Shown: positions 1 to 5,560, numbered from the stretch's first letter. The stretch: 9,777 nt of DNA from Oxalobacteraceae bacterium UBA4003 (GCA_002384815.1 DGBN01000057.1:1-9777); one strand, 5' to 3'. The notes: generated from the letters alone by a model not told the origin. Translations and numbers: made by a program.

Positions 1-77
1 GCGGCTGTAGCTCAGCTGGATAGAGTACTTGGCTACGAACCAAGGGGTCGTGGGTTCGATTCCTGCCAGCCGCACCA
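1..77 (+). tRNA. tRNA-Arg (anticodon ACG)
   Basis: This is a complete cloverleaf. The acceptor stem 1-7 pairs with 67-73, followed by discriminator A74 and an encoded CCA at 75-77. The anticodon stem is CTTGG (28-32) with CCAAG (40-44) around the loop CTACGAA, giving anticodon ACG at 35-37, which reads CGN arginine codons after A-to-I editing. The TTCGATT T-loop is present. The gene is the integration site of the downstream element. Because identity between the two att repeats starts at base 33, the 3' half from the anticodon loop onward is probably supplied by the element, while the 5' half is original host sequence. The promoter lies outside the window. Confidence 0.97.
33..77 (+). repeat. 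attL direct repeat (tRNA-Arg 3' half)
   Basis: This 45-bp copy of the att repeat lies inside the intact tRNA gene and runs from the first base of the anticodon loop to the CCA end. The anticodon-stem dyad CTTGG/CCAAG around the 7-base loop is the usual core layout for tyrosine recombinases that use tRNA genes. It differs from the distal copy only at base 49 (C here, A at 4812). Confidence 0.93.
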
Positions 78-84
78 GTATAAA

Positions 85-124
85 CAAGGGGTTACGTTCA
101 AAAGACGTAGCCCCTTTTGTTTTG
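85..124. terminator. Intrinsic terminator between tRNA-Arg and int
   Basis: The arm at 85-97 pairs with 105-119, allowing a G-T pair and a small bulge, and is followed by TTTTGTTTTG. On the minus strand the structure again ends in a T-containing tract, so it could stop both tRNA transcription and the convergent int operon. It belongs to the element, since the original tRNA terminator is at 4852-4896. Confidence 0.75.
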
Positions 125-144
125 CGTGTGACAGATTTGTGCCA

Positions 145-1149
145 TCATTTTTCCTCGATTTTCCGTAACGGTTCTAGTCGGTCTGCATAGGGCGCTAAGT
201 GATCCGCAGACATGTGGGCGTAACGCCGTACCATCTCCGAACTCTCCCAACCGCCTAATTCCTGCAAAGCAAATAAGGGTGTTCCACCTTGTACGTGCCA
301 ACTAGCCCACGTATGCCGGAGGTCGTGCCAGCGAAATTCCGTAATGCCAGCTCGTTTCAAAGCGTCATACCAGGTCTTGGTGCTCGTTTGCGTGATCGTT
401 TTCCCTCGGAAGGTAAAAACGTGTGTGGCGTGATTCCCGATCTGTTTTGAGATTAATTCCACAGCTTCAGCATTCAGCGGCACCGCAATAGCTTTTCTGG
501 CCTTTGCTTGGTCAGGATTTACCCATGCTAAACGACGATCTAAATCAATTTGCGTCCATTGCATTCCGGTGACATTGGCACGACGCAATCCTGTCGCTAA
601 TGAAAATGCCGCCATATCTGCAAGATGCGAGGGTAATTGTGCGAGCAAACGTTGCGCTTCTTCGCGCGTCAAAAATCGAATACGCCGAGTTGGTTCGCGT
701 AACATTCGCACATGTGGTGCTTTATCGAGCCACTCCCAATCTTGTACTGCTTTGCGGAGAATGGCGCGTAATACTTCAAGCACACGATTTACCGTTGCAT
801 TGGATACTCCCTCTGCAAGTTTGGCGTCAGTGATTTTGTCGATGAGTGTTCTACTTATCGACGCCATCGGTTTGCCACCTAAGTGTTTATCTAACCAACG
901 AAGATGAATCTTGTCGGTTTCGATTGTCGCTTTGTGTGACTGTTCTTTCAGCCATCTCACAACTGCATCATTCCAACTGCGTTCTGGTTTATCACCGAGT
1001 TTGGTGACGCGCCATGCTTCAGCTTTTAGCTTGTCGTGAAATTCTTGCGCGAGGGTTTTGTTATCAGTCCCAGCAGATTGGCGTATTCGCTGTCCATTTG
1101 GGGCAACGAAGTCGATCCACCAGACTTGATTGCGTTTTCTAAGTGACAT
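145..1149 (-). CDS. int: Tyrosine recombinase / integrase
   Basis: Site-specific recombinase of the phage-integrase family that would integrate and excise the element at tRNA-Arg, acting on DNA through a covalent 3'-phosphotyrosine. The 334-residue protein has an N-terminal arm-binding region (about 1-50), a SAM-like core-binding domain (about 55-145) and a catalytic domain (about 155-325). Catalytic residues visible are R189 (TGLRR), a probable hairpin lysine K216, H275 and R278 (HDLRH), W301 in the place often held by His (LGGW), and nucleophile Y310 (RRYAHMS). The start is fixed by AAGGAG eight bases upstream, although this lies within the preceding gene, which int overlaps by 124 nt in another frame. 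Its place next to the tRNA end is classic for tRNA-targeted elements. Length and motifs suggest an intact enzyme. Confidence 0.95.
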   Translation of the reverse strand: MSLRKRNQVWWIDFVAPNGQRIRQSAGTDNKTLAQEFHDKLKAEAWRVTKLGDKPERSWNDAVVRWLKEQSHKATIETDKIHLRWLDKHLGGKPMASISRTLIDKITDAKLAEGVSNATVNRVLEVLRAILRKAVQDWEWLDKAPHVRMLREPTRRIRFLTREEAQRLLAQLPSHLADMAAFSLATGLRRANVTGMQWTQIDLDRRLAWVNPDQAKARKAIAVPLNAEAVELISKQIGNHATHVFTFRGKTITQTSTKTWYDALKRAGITEFRWHDLRHTWASWHVQGGTPLFALQELGGWESSEMVRRYAHMSADHLAPYADRLEPLRKIEEK

Positions 1150-1358
1150 GTTTCAATCTCCTTTCCAAGAGTCACTTGCAACGCTTGCCGACTCTGAGCA
1201 TAGAGGGAACGTAAATAATCGGCAAGGTCAAGATCGATAAATACCCATGCACGTCCAGCCTTTGCACCTGGTAATCGTCCTTCCTTGGCCCGACGCCGAA
1301 CTTCTTCGGGATGCATTTTTAAGAAATGTGCTGCTTCTTGAAGATTGAGGGTCTTCAT
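1026..1358 (-). CDS. Excisionase-like helix-turn-helix protein
   Basis: The 110-residue protein starts with a MerR/excisionase-type HTH (about 4-50, pattern LNLQEAAHFLKMHPEEVRRRAKEGRLPG followed by an aromatic 'WVF' wing strand and a LADYLR helix), like the HTH_17 family. It probably bends DNA at the att site to favour excision, or regulates the element. It starts in an ATGA overlap with the rep stop codon and shows no Shine-Dalgarno, so translational coupling to rep is likely. The tail (51-110) is polar and ends in a GGS...EYANLLGL...TTS segment. As far as I recall, similar tails occur in related element proteins, which would argue that the frame overlapping int is genuinely coding. An AlpA-like activator role is an alternative. 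Confidence 0.8.
   Translation of the reverse strand: MKTLNLQEAAHFLKMHPEEVRRRAKEGRLPGAKAGRAWVFIDLDLADYLRSLYAQSRQALQVTLGKEIETCHLENAIKSGGSTSLPQMDSEYANLLGLITKPSRKNFTTS
1158..1163 (-). promoter_or_regulatory. Shine-Dalgarno of int inside the xis coding region
   Basis: On the minus strand the sequence reads AAGGAG, then eight bases, then the ATG of int at 1149. This strong ribosome site lies within the xis-like reading frame and is the main reason for accepting an int start that creates a 124-nt overlap. Confidence 0.8.
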
Positions 1359-2482
1359 TTGATTAAATCGCTTGGCTTTTGGATTAGCGGATGTTGCAAG
1401 CGTCGCGGAGCGCCAGAGCGGAGTACTTTTTCAAGGACAGCTTCAGCGCTACCTTCAACTTGAAGCATGACGTTTAGTAATGGCCCATATGCCGTTTTTA
1501 GGCATGAACTGAGGTGTTCGTACCCGATTTTCATTTGCTTTTGAATCGTGTGGATGGGCGTCATTTCGTCCTGCACCCAATTGAGTACTTTTGGATAACT
1601 ACCGACGACGTAACGAGCAGGTTCTAGTAATACTTCCCATGGCACGATGCGATCTTTGTTGTGCAGCTCTACTTCCCAGCGTACCCATGGATGCCAAAGT
1701 GCGCCAAGCTGTTGCCCTTTTTCGTAAATACGGATGATTTTTCCATTTTTGCGTTTGCCGACGTAGAAAGTCCGGCCTTTCCCATCTGGTTCTGTCCAGT
1801 TTCCTACATTGTTACAGGAAGGCTTATTGCCGCCAGCGCTGAACTCACCCAAAAGATATTGTTGTTCCGCCCAATCTACAGAGTGCACACCGCTGTAATC
1901 ATCTACAGCACCATCCCAGCGGGTAATTTTTGCATTGCGTTTGTCGCGCAAATATTCGACAACTTGCGGCCATATCGAATGGAGCAATGAGCAGGCTTCA
2001 CCGGGCATTGTTAAAAGGACTGTGCCACCTTGACCGCCGATAGCAAGCTGGGCAGAGCTTTCGCCAAGCTGGAAGGATTGAGCATAGCCGTGGAGCCCAC
2101 GCATCCGATCAGTGGCGGGTGAGAACTTGGGGCCGAGTAAATCGAATAATTCTTGGAAAAGATCAGCAAAGGGTTCTTCTGCCGGATCAAACTTGAATGT
2201 GCAGTTTAGGTAATCGGTAATTGCCGCATAAGGATGAAGGCCATTCACGGAAATTGAGACTAGATTACAAACGCCATGAGGAAGGCCAGTAGGGCAGACC
2301 AGATAAATTTCCCCTGTTTCTTGGTCTGTGTACTGGTATCCCTGTTGGATTATCTTTCCCCCCGTATTACCAGACGGGGGGATGGCAAGCGCAGCGGCTC
2401 CGGTCGCGCGCACGGCGCGCAATCCGGCTGCCGGTGCGCCAGCATCCTTCTGTTCCGGTAATGATGGGTGAGGGGTATCCAT
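1355..2482 (-). CDS. Replication initiation protein, RstA/Rep_trans family
   Basis: This 375-residue protein resembles the replication initiation factor family (PF02486) that includes CTX-phage RstA and pT181-type Rep proteins. Such proteins nick one strand at the origin to start rolling-circle replication. Family-like blocks are ITRWDGAVDDYSG (186-198), a GRTFYVGKRKNG...IRIYEKG block (236-260) and WVRWEVELHNKDRIVP (266-281). Y253 in the YEKG motif is a candidate catalytic tyrosine, though this assignment is inferred. Residues 1-45 are proline- and alanine-rich and look disordered. The start is the only usable Met near the N-terminus, yet it sits about seven bases after a -10 box, with no proper Shine-Dalgarno. 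The gene lies in the minus-strand operon between orf128 (53 nt upstream) and xis (4-nt overlap). It lets the excised circle replicate. Confidence 0.88.
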   Translation of the reverse strand: MDTPHPSLPEQKDAGAPAAGLRAVRATGAAALAIPPSGNTGGKIIQQGYQYTDQETGEIYLVCPTGLPHGVCNLVSISVNGLHPYAAITDYLNCTFKFDPAEEPFADLFQELFDLLGPKFSPATDRMRGLHGYAQSFQLGESSAQLAIGGQGGTVLLTMPGEACSLLHSIWPQVVEYLRDKRNAKITRWDGAVDDYSGVHSVDWAEQQYLLGEFSAGGNKPSCNNVGNWTEPDGKGRTFYVGKRKNGKIIRIYEKGQQLGALWHPWVRWEVELHNKDRIVPWEVLLEPARYVVGSYPKVLNWVQDEMTPIHTIQKQMKIGYEHLSSCLKTAYGPLLNVMLQVEGSAEAVLEKVLRSGAPRRLQHPLIQKPSDLIK

Positions 2483-2536
2483 GACCCTGATACTAGGGGT
2501 CTTGAATATCCTTTGTCAAGGGTATTTATTACCCTT
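2483..2536. promoter_or_regulatory. Three inverted repeats over the rep promoter (candidate operators)
   Basis: Three dyads lie side by side in the orf128-rep gap. They are GACCC/GGGTC (2483-2487 and 2497-2501), CTTGA/TCAAG (2501-2505 and 2516-2520) and the perfect AAGGGTA-TTTAT-TACCCTT (2518-2536). They cover the -10, the spacer and the -35 of the rep promoter, as expected for a repressor or self-binding site. None is followed by a T-run in the minus direction, so a terminator for orf128 is less likely. What binds is unknown. Confidence 0.45.
2490..2519 (-). promoter_or_regulatory. Promoter of rep (TTGACA-18-TAGTAT)
   Basis: On the minus strand a perfect TTGACA (2519-2514) is followed after 18 bases by TAGTAT (2495-2490). 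Predicted initiation falls at or within a few bases of the rep ATG at 2482, which implies a leaderless or nearly leaderless message. The promoter overlaps the palindromes listed separately. Confidence 0.65.
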
Positions 2537-2922
2537 TATGCTTTGTTGTGGTTACTGTCCAACTCACGGCGGTTTTCAACGGGGATATCACCACTAACGG
2601 CCTTCCAAAAATTGCCTACTTTCTTGGTGACATCATAGCCAATAGAGCGCATTGCGATAGGGCCTTCTTCAGGAAAGAACTCTCGGACGTTGATGTCAAG
2701 AATCTCCTCATACTTGCGAATAGTGCGCTTGTTGTGAATTAGAACAAGCACCTTCCAACCAAAGTAATCCCCGATGTAGAGCATGCCAATCGCTTTTTCT
2801 AGCTCATCAATGCTGCCAGAAAAACGTTCGATGGCTTCATTAACAAGGCCTACGAGTTGTTCGGAGCGTGCTGTTGGATGCACGTCATTGACGGAAGGGG
2901 TGGGGTATTTTTTTCGTGCCAT
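2536..2922 (-). CDS. Conserved-looking hypothetical protein, element operon leader (orf128)
   Basis: I do not recognise a named family. The 128-residue protein is soluble, with a basic N-terminus (MARKKYPTP), an acidic amphipathic helix (about 18-45), a hydrophobic core IGDYFGWKVLVLIHNKRTIRKYEEIL (about 49-74, followed by an REFF turn) and a short charged tail. It has no signal peptide, membrane segment or obvious HTH. The start is well supported by AAGGAG seven bases upstream and by a TTGCCC-17-TATTCT promoter. As the first gene of the rep-xis-int operon it may take part in replication or copy control, or regulate the element, since no other repressor candidate is visible. This role is inferred from position only. 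Confidence 0.8.
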   Translation of the reverse strand: MARKKYPTPSVNDVHPTARSEQLVGLVNEAIERFSGSIDELEKAIGMLYIGDYFGWKVLVLIHNKRTIRKYEEILDINVREFFPEEGPIAMRSIGYDVTKKVGNFWKAVSGDIPVENRRELDSNHNKA

Positions 2923-2944
2923 GAGCTAGCTCCTTAATGTGCAA

Positions 2945-2973
2945 AGAATAGAGCATTAAGGGGTATTGGGCAA
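2945..2973 (-). promoter_or_regulatory. Promoter of orf128 and the rep-xis-int operon
   Basis: On the minus strand TTGCCC (2973-2968) and TATTCT (2950-2945) are separated by 17 bases, each matching four of six consensus positions. Predicted initiation near 2939 leaves a short leader containing AAGGAG (2935-2930). A perfect palindrome GAGCTAGCTC (2923-2932) sits between the ribosome site and the start codon and could mask it. Confidence 0.55.
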
Positions 2974-2990
2974 CCTGTACTCTGTGGCCC

Positions 2991-3059
2991 ACACATACCC
3001 ACCGCCCCCGGCTCTCTATGGCGATAGAGGCGCCGGAGCCGGGGGCCGTGGATATGTGT
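2991..3059. repeat. Large 24-bp inverted repeat with nested hairpin (candidate origin or control site)
   Basis: The arms at 2991-3014 and 3036-3059 match at 22 of 24 positions and are very GC-rich at the inner end (GCCCCCGGCTC/GAGCCGGGGGC). Inside is a second perfect hairpin, CTCTAT-GGCG-ATAGAG (3014-3029). The structure lies between the divergent rep operon and the cargo gene. A rolling-circle double-strand origin would have such an extruding palindrome, with the nick in a loop. A binding site controlling both promoters is the alternative. There is no T-run, and divergent genes need no terminator here. Confidence 0.75.
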
Positions 3060-3079
3060 TCCTGTATCTACGGAGACGC

Positions 3080-3085
3080 TATAGT
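3080..3085 (+). promoter_or_regulatory. Possible -10 box of the cargo gene
   Basis: TATAGT at 3080-3085 is a reasonable -10 element, but the -35 position 17 bases upstream (TGTTCC) is poor. Initiation near 3092 would give a 22-nt leader containing GGGGA (3101-3105), eight bases before the ATG at 3114. The poor -35 may mean an activator is needed. Confidence 0.4.
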
Positions 3086-3113
3086 ATTGGAACTTGCCAT
3101 GGGGAATTGGAAA

Positions 3114-4466
3114 ATGACCGACACAAACGTAACTATAAAAACTAACGATGCGACTGCTGTCATTCAGACGGATACTGAAAAAGTAGCGGATAAGAAGAAA
3201 GCTGGGGAAACAGAGATTGAATTGCACCCAATAGCTAAAGCAATGGACAGAGCTATTCATGGATTTCGAGATATCGAAGAATGCATGATAACGCTGTTGC
3301 CAATTTCGGTGAGTAGTCAGAGGGAACAGCAAGCCAAATTAAGGGCGGAAGTAGATGAGATCAATGGCCTATTTAAATCTAAGGACGAAAAGAATCAGTT
3401 ACACGCCGTCAGGATGACATTGGCATTTAGGAGGGAGGTTGAGAGGTTTCGTAGCTCCCAAAAATCACAAGTGTTGGCGCGCAGTTTGTTTATTACTATT
3501 TTCAGTATATTCGACACATTTACGAGTGATCTTATTCGTGCTCTCTTTAATCGTCGTCCAGAGCTGTTTAACACAATTGCGGTAAAAGTCGACTTCTCAG
3601 AATTGCTTTTGCATGATTCTCTCGGGCCGATTAAGGAAAAAATCTTAGAGGATGAAATTGAATCTTTACGGAGGGAAGGGTATACCGACCAATTTAAAAA
3701 GTTGGAAAAATTGTTCGGTATAAATACCTTAAGGGACTTTCCAGAATGGGGTGCTTTCATCGAATCTGCGCAACGTAGGAATTTACTGGTTCATTGTGAC
3801 GGGGTTGTAAGTAACCAATATCTTGCGATCTGTGCGGACAATAATTACAAGGTAGATAACGTAAAGATTGGAGATCGCCTAGGTGTAAGTTCCAAGTATA
3901 TGGTCGCTGTTGTAGAAAGAATGATAAAAATTTCTACAATGTTGGGACAAACCTTATGGCGAAAGATTTTGCCAGATGAAAAAGAGCGTGGAATTGCTGA
4001 TTCACATTTGAACGCAATCATTTACAATTTTCTATCTAACGAGCGCTGGTGCATAGCTGAAGAACTCGGTTCGTTCGCATGTGGAAAAGCAATATTGAAA
4101 AATTCAGCGGAGCTTAGTGCCAGAATTTCGATCGTTAATCTTGCGATTGCGTTGAAATTTGGAGGGAAGCCACCAAAAGCAGTTGAATGCTTAGATAAAT
4201 ATGATTGGAGTGCGAATGTTTGGGATTTGCAACTCGCTCATAAAGTTCTTCTTGAAGATTTCGATGGTGCTGCGGGCATCATGGAAAAAATTGGAGGAAG
4301 CGGACAGTTAGTTTCTGAAGTTGCTTATCATAGCTGGCCGCTTTTCCGAGATTTTCGTGAGACAAACCAATTTGCCACAGCCTATCGTAAAATTTATGGT
4401 CGTGACTTTAGCCGTGAGCTCCAGAAGGAGTTAATAGCCGAAACGGAAGAGTTGACGCAGGTATAA
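3114..4466 (+). CDS. HEPN-like cargo protein with R-x4-H motif, possible defence RNase
   Basis: The only gene on the plus strand of the element encodes about 450 residues. The frame opens at 3018, but that ATG lies inside the palindrome. I prefer ATG 3114 with GGGGA eight bases upstream; 3099 is also possible. After a polar tail (1-30) come helices to about 115, a hydrophobic helix ARSLFITIFSIFDTFTSDLIRAL (122-144), then RNLLVH at 222-227. This last block is the R-N-x3-H signature of HEPN ribonucleases (polar residue after Arg, catalytic His), followed by a DGVVSNQYL segment as in other HEPN proteins. Residues about 285-450 look like helical repeats. HEPN proteins of this size on mobile elements often act in abortive infection by cutting RNA, a role inferred here. 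No nucleotidyltransferase antitoxin gene lies beside it. No exact family can be named from sequence alone. Confidence 0.75.
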   Translation: MTDTNVTIKTNDATAVIQTDTEKVADKKKAGETEIELHPIAKAMDRAIHGFRDIEECMITLLPISVSSQREQQAKLRAEVDEINGLFKSKDEKNQLHAVRMTLAFRREVERFRSSQKSQVLARSLFITIFSIFDTFTSDLIRALFNRRPELFNTIAVKVDFSELLLHDSLGPIKEKILEDEIESLRREGYTDQFKKLEKLFGINTLRDFPEWGAFIESAQRRNLLVHCDGVVSNQYLAICADNNYKVDNVKIGDRLGVSSKYMVAVVERMIKISTMLGQTLWRKILPDEKERGIADSHLNAIIYNFLSNERWCIAEELGSFACGKAILKNSAELSARISIVNLAIALKFGGKPPKAVECLDKYDWSANVWDLQLAHKVLLEDFDGAAGIMEKIGGSGQLVSEVAYHSWPLFRDFRETNQFATAYRKIYGRDFSRELQKELIAETEELTQV

Positions 4467-4795
4467 CGTTGGATTGGATTGCTGCCAGAGGGAAGATAGG
4501 GCGATAGAAAAATGGCTAACAAGTGTGCTATCGAATTTTCTGTGGTGACGTGATAGGGAGCGCCTAACAGTTTATTTAGGAGCATCTGTAGTACATGTTG
4601 CCCGAGTCAACACATTGATAATTCAAGGGTTTTGATAAATCCTATATTAGGTTCATAGCCTATTCGAACAGCGTAATTGAATTGTGATCTGGCGAGACTG
4701 TGTGTGCCTTATTTGTGACTTGATGTAGCTGGAAAGCGAATTGGCAAGTGTTACAAGTAGTTGATTCATATAGCTTCAAATAAGTTGAAAAATGA
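4467..4795. other. Gene-free right end of the element
   Basis: No credible coding region was seen here. The stretch holds several small dyads: CGATAG/CTATCG (4502-4507, 4528-4533), CCTAA/TTAGG (4563-4567, 4576-4580), CCTA-TAT-TAGG (4641-4651) and the perfect TTCAA-ATAAG-TTGAA (4775-4789) seven bases before attR. CAAGTGT occurs at 4520 and 4745. Such short repeats next to the att core are where integrase arm sites and excisionase sites would be expected. A clear terminator for the cargo gene was not found. Confidence 0.5.
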
Positions 4796-4840
4796 CTACG
4801 AACCAAGGGGTAGTGGGTTCGATTCCTGCCAGCCGCACCA
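4796..4840 (+). repeat. attR direct repeat (displaced tRNA-Arg 3' half)
   Basis: This 45-bp copy of tRNA-Arg bases 33-77 begins at the anticodon loop; the base before it differs from the tRNA. It has no 5' half, so it is not a functional tRNA. It marks the distal junction and is probably the original host 3' end. The one difference, A4812 versus C49, falls at canonical tRNA position 48. Confidence 0.92.
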
Positions 4841-4851
4841 AAACAAGCAGT

Positions 4852-4896
4852 AAAGAAAAACGGGTTAGCGCTTATGGCGCTAACCCGTTTTTCTTT
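4852..4896. terminator. Bidirectional terminator, originally of tRNA-Arg
   Basis: A perfect 20-bp stem (4852-4871 with 4877-4896) surrounds a TTATG loop, with A-rich and T-rich ends that serve as T-tracts in both directions. Before integration it lay directly behind the tRNA-Arg gene. It now also serves the convergent lipoprotein gene that ends at 5013. Confidence 0.9.
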
Positions 4897-5012
4897 GCCG
4901 CGTGCTTTTGCATGACTTGCCGCGTTATCTGTTCCCCTGTTGGACCGTCTCAATGGCATCTGTTTTGTTGTCTTGCATGCGATGAAATCGCGAAGCTATT
5001 GGTGCGCCGGTT

Positions 5013-5528
5013 TTACATGCCACCAAAACCGAAGCCGAATTTGCCATCACGATCGAAGCGCAGATCCGGCCCGTTTTCCATCTTGTTTACAGTGCCGTTA
5101 TTATTGAAATGGACATGCATCATCGAGTTCCACACGCCATTTTCCTTGTAGGGATATGTCCAAACCTCCAGTTGCAGGCGTGGCAAATAAGATGTTTCCG
5201 AAGGATGGCCTATGGCACGCAACACATCGGTTTTGGTCGATACGCCTGGTTTAATGGTGGCGAATTTCTCTGTCGTCAACACTTGTTCATATGAAACCAG
5301 TTTGCCGCTGCGGTCGAAGCGCGCCATGTCTATGGCTTGTCCCCAGGGATTGCGAGAGTATTCCAGTAGATAGCCGTTTATGTCCGGAATGCGAGCAGTC
5401 GGTTGCCCGCGCTTGGCAATCACTTGCGCTTCAGTTTCGCCAATCTGGACAGGTGGGGGCATAAACGCGGCACAGGCGGTGAGCAGCAGCAATAAGCTGC
5501 TCAACATTGCTTTTTGAACATAATTCAT
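5013..5528 (-). CDS. BamE/OmlA-like outer-membrane lipoprotein
   Basis: The 171-residue protein has a signal peptide with a lipobox L16-T17-A18-C19. Residue +2 is Ala, which favours transfer to the outer membrane by Lol. After a short proline linker two BamE-like modules are seen: a GETEAQVIAKRGQPTA block with a following WG (about 29-63), and a GVSTKTDVLRAIGHPSE block with a following EVWTYPY (about 93-126). Both have the 'G.t...v....G.P' helix pattern of the SmpA/OmlA family. The end is rich in Gly and Phe (FGFGFGGM). True BamE usually has a single module, so this is a duplicated relative and a role in outer-membrane protein assembly is uncertain. The start has GAGG eight bases upstream. 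It stands alone, divergent from rpsO. Confidence 0.85.
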   Translation of the reverse strand: MNYVQKAMLSSLLLLLTACAAFMPPPVQIGETEAQVIAKRGQPTARIPDINGYLLEYSRNPWGQAIDMARFDRSGKLVSYEQVLTTEKFATIKPGVSTKTDVLRAIGHPSETSYLPRLQLEVWTYPYKENGVWNSMMHVHFNNNGTVNKMENGPDLRFDRDGKFGFGFGGM

Positions 5529-5560
5529 ATCCTCTACCTCAAAATAAGTGTTCCAAGTGT

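Larger units (their letters stand above)
33..4840. mobile_element. Integrated 4.76-kb Int/Xis/Rep element with HEPN cargo, in tRNA-Arg
   Basis: The element is bounded by 45-bp direct repeats (33-77 and 4796-4840, one mismatch) that correspond to the tRNA-Arg 3' half. It carries a tyrosine integrase beside the tRNA, an excisionase-like HTH protein, a rolling-circle-type initiator, an unknown 128-residue protein and one divergent cargo gene. The distance between repeats predicts an excised circle of 4763 bp. No coat, assembly, packaging, secretion or conjugation gene is visible. A replicating integrative plasmid or a satellite that borrows a helper phage both fit. The cargo gene is visibly richer in A and T than the flanking pnp and tpiA genes, consistent with recent acquisition. 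Confidence 0.9.

Noticed and set aside
3018..3113. Upstream extension of the cargo gene from ATG 3018
   Set aside because: This stretch lies in the large palindrome and encodes an unlikely peptide. The ATG at 3114 has a better ribosome site and fits a -10 box at 3080.
2934..3332. 132-residue open frame on the minus strand across the palindrome
   Set aside because: It overlaps the palindrome, the operon promoter and the cargo gene 5' end, and its composition is not protein-like.
2536..4466. Classical HEPN-MNT toxin-antitoxin pair
   Set aside because: The neighbouring 128-residue protein lacks the GSxxxG and DxD nucleotidyltransferase motifs and is transcribed divergently.
4796..4840. Second tRNA gene
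   Set aside because: Only the 3' half is present; the acceptor 5' strand and D-arm are missing, so it is the att repeat.
33..4840. Complete filamentous prophage
   Set aside because: The initiator is RstA-like, but no coat, Zot/pI, secretin or single-strand-binding gene is present, and integration uses its own tyrosine integrase rather than dif.
4979..4991. GCGAT-GAA-ATCGC hairpin as terminator of the lipoprotein gene
   Set aside because: It is short and lacks a T-run in the minus direction; the stronger structure at 4852-4896 explains termination.
4660..5151. Overlapping open frames on both strands around attR
   Set aside because: Both contain a KEKRVSA...NPFFF peptide that is only the symmetric terminator stem at 4852-4896 read in two directions.
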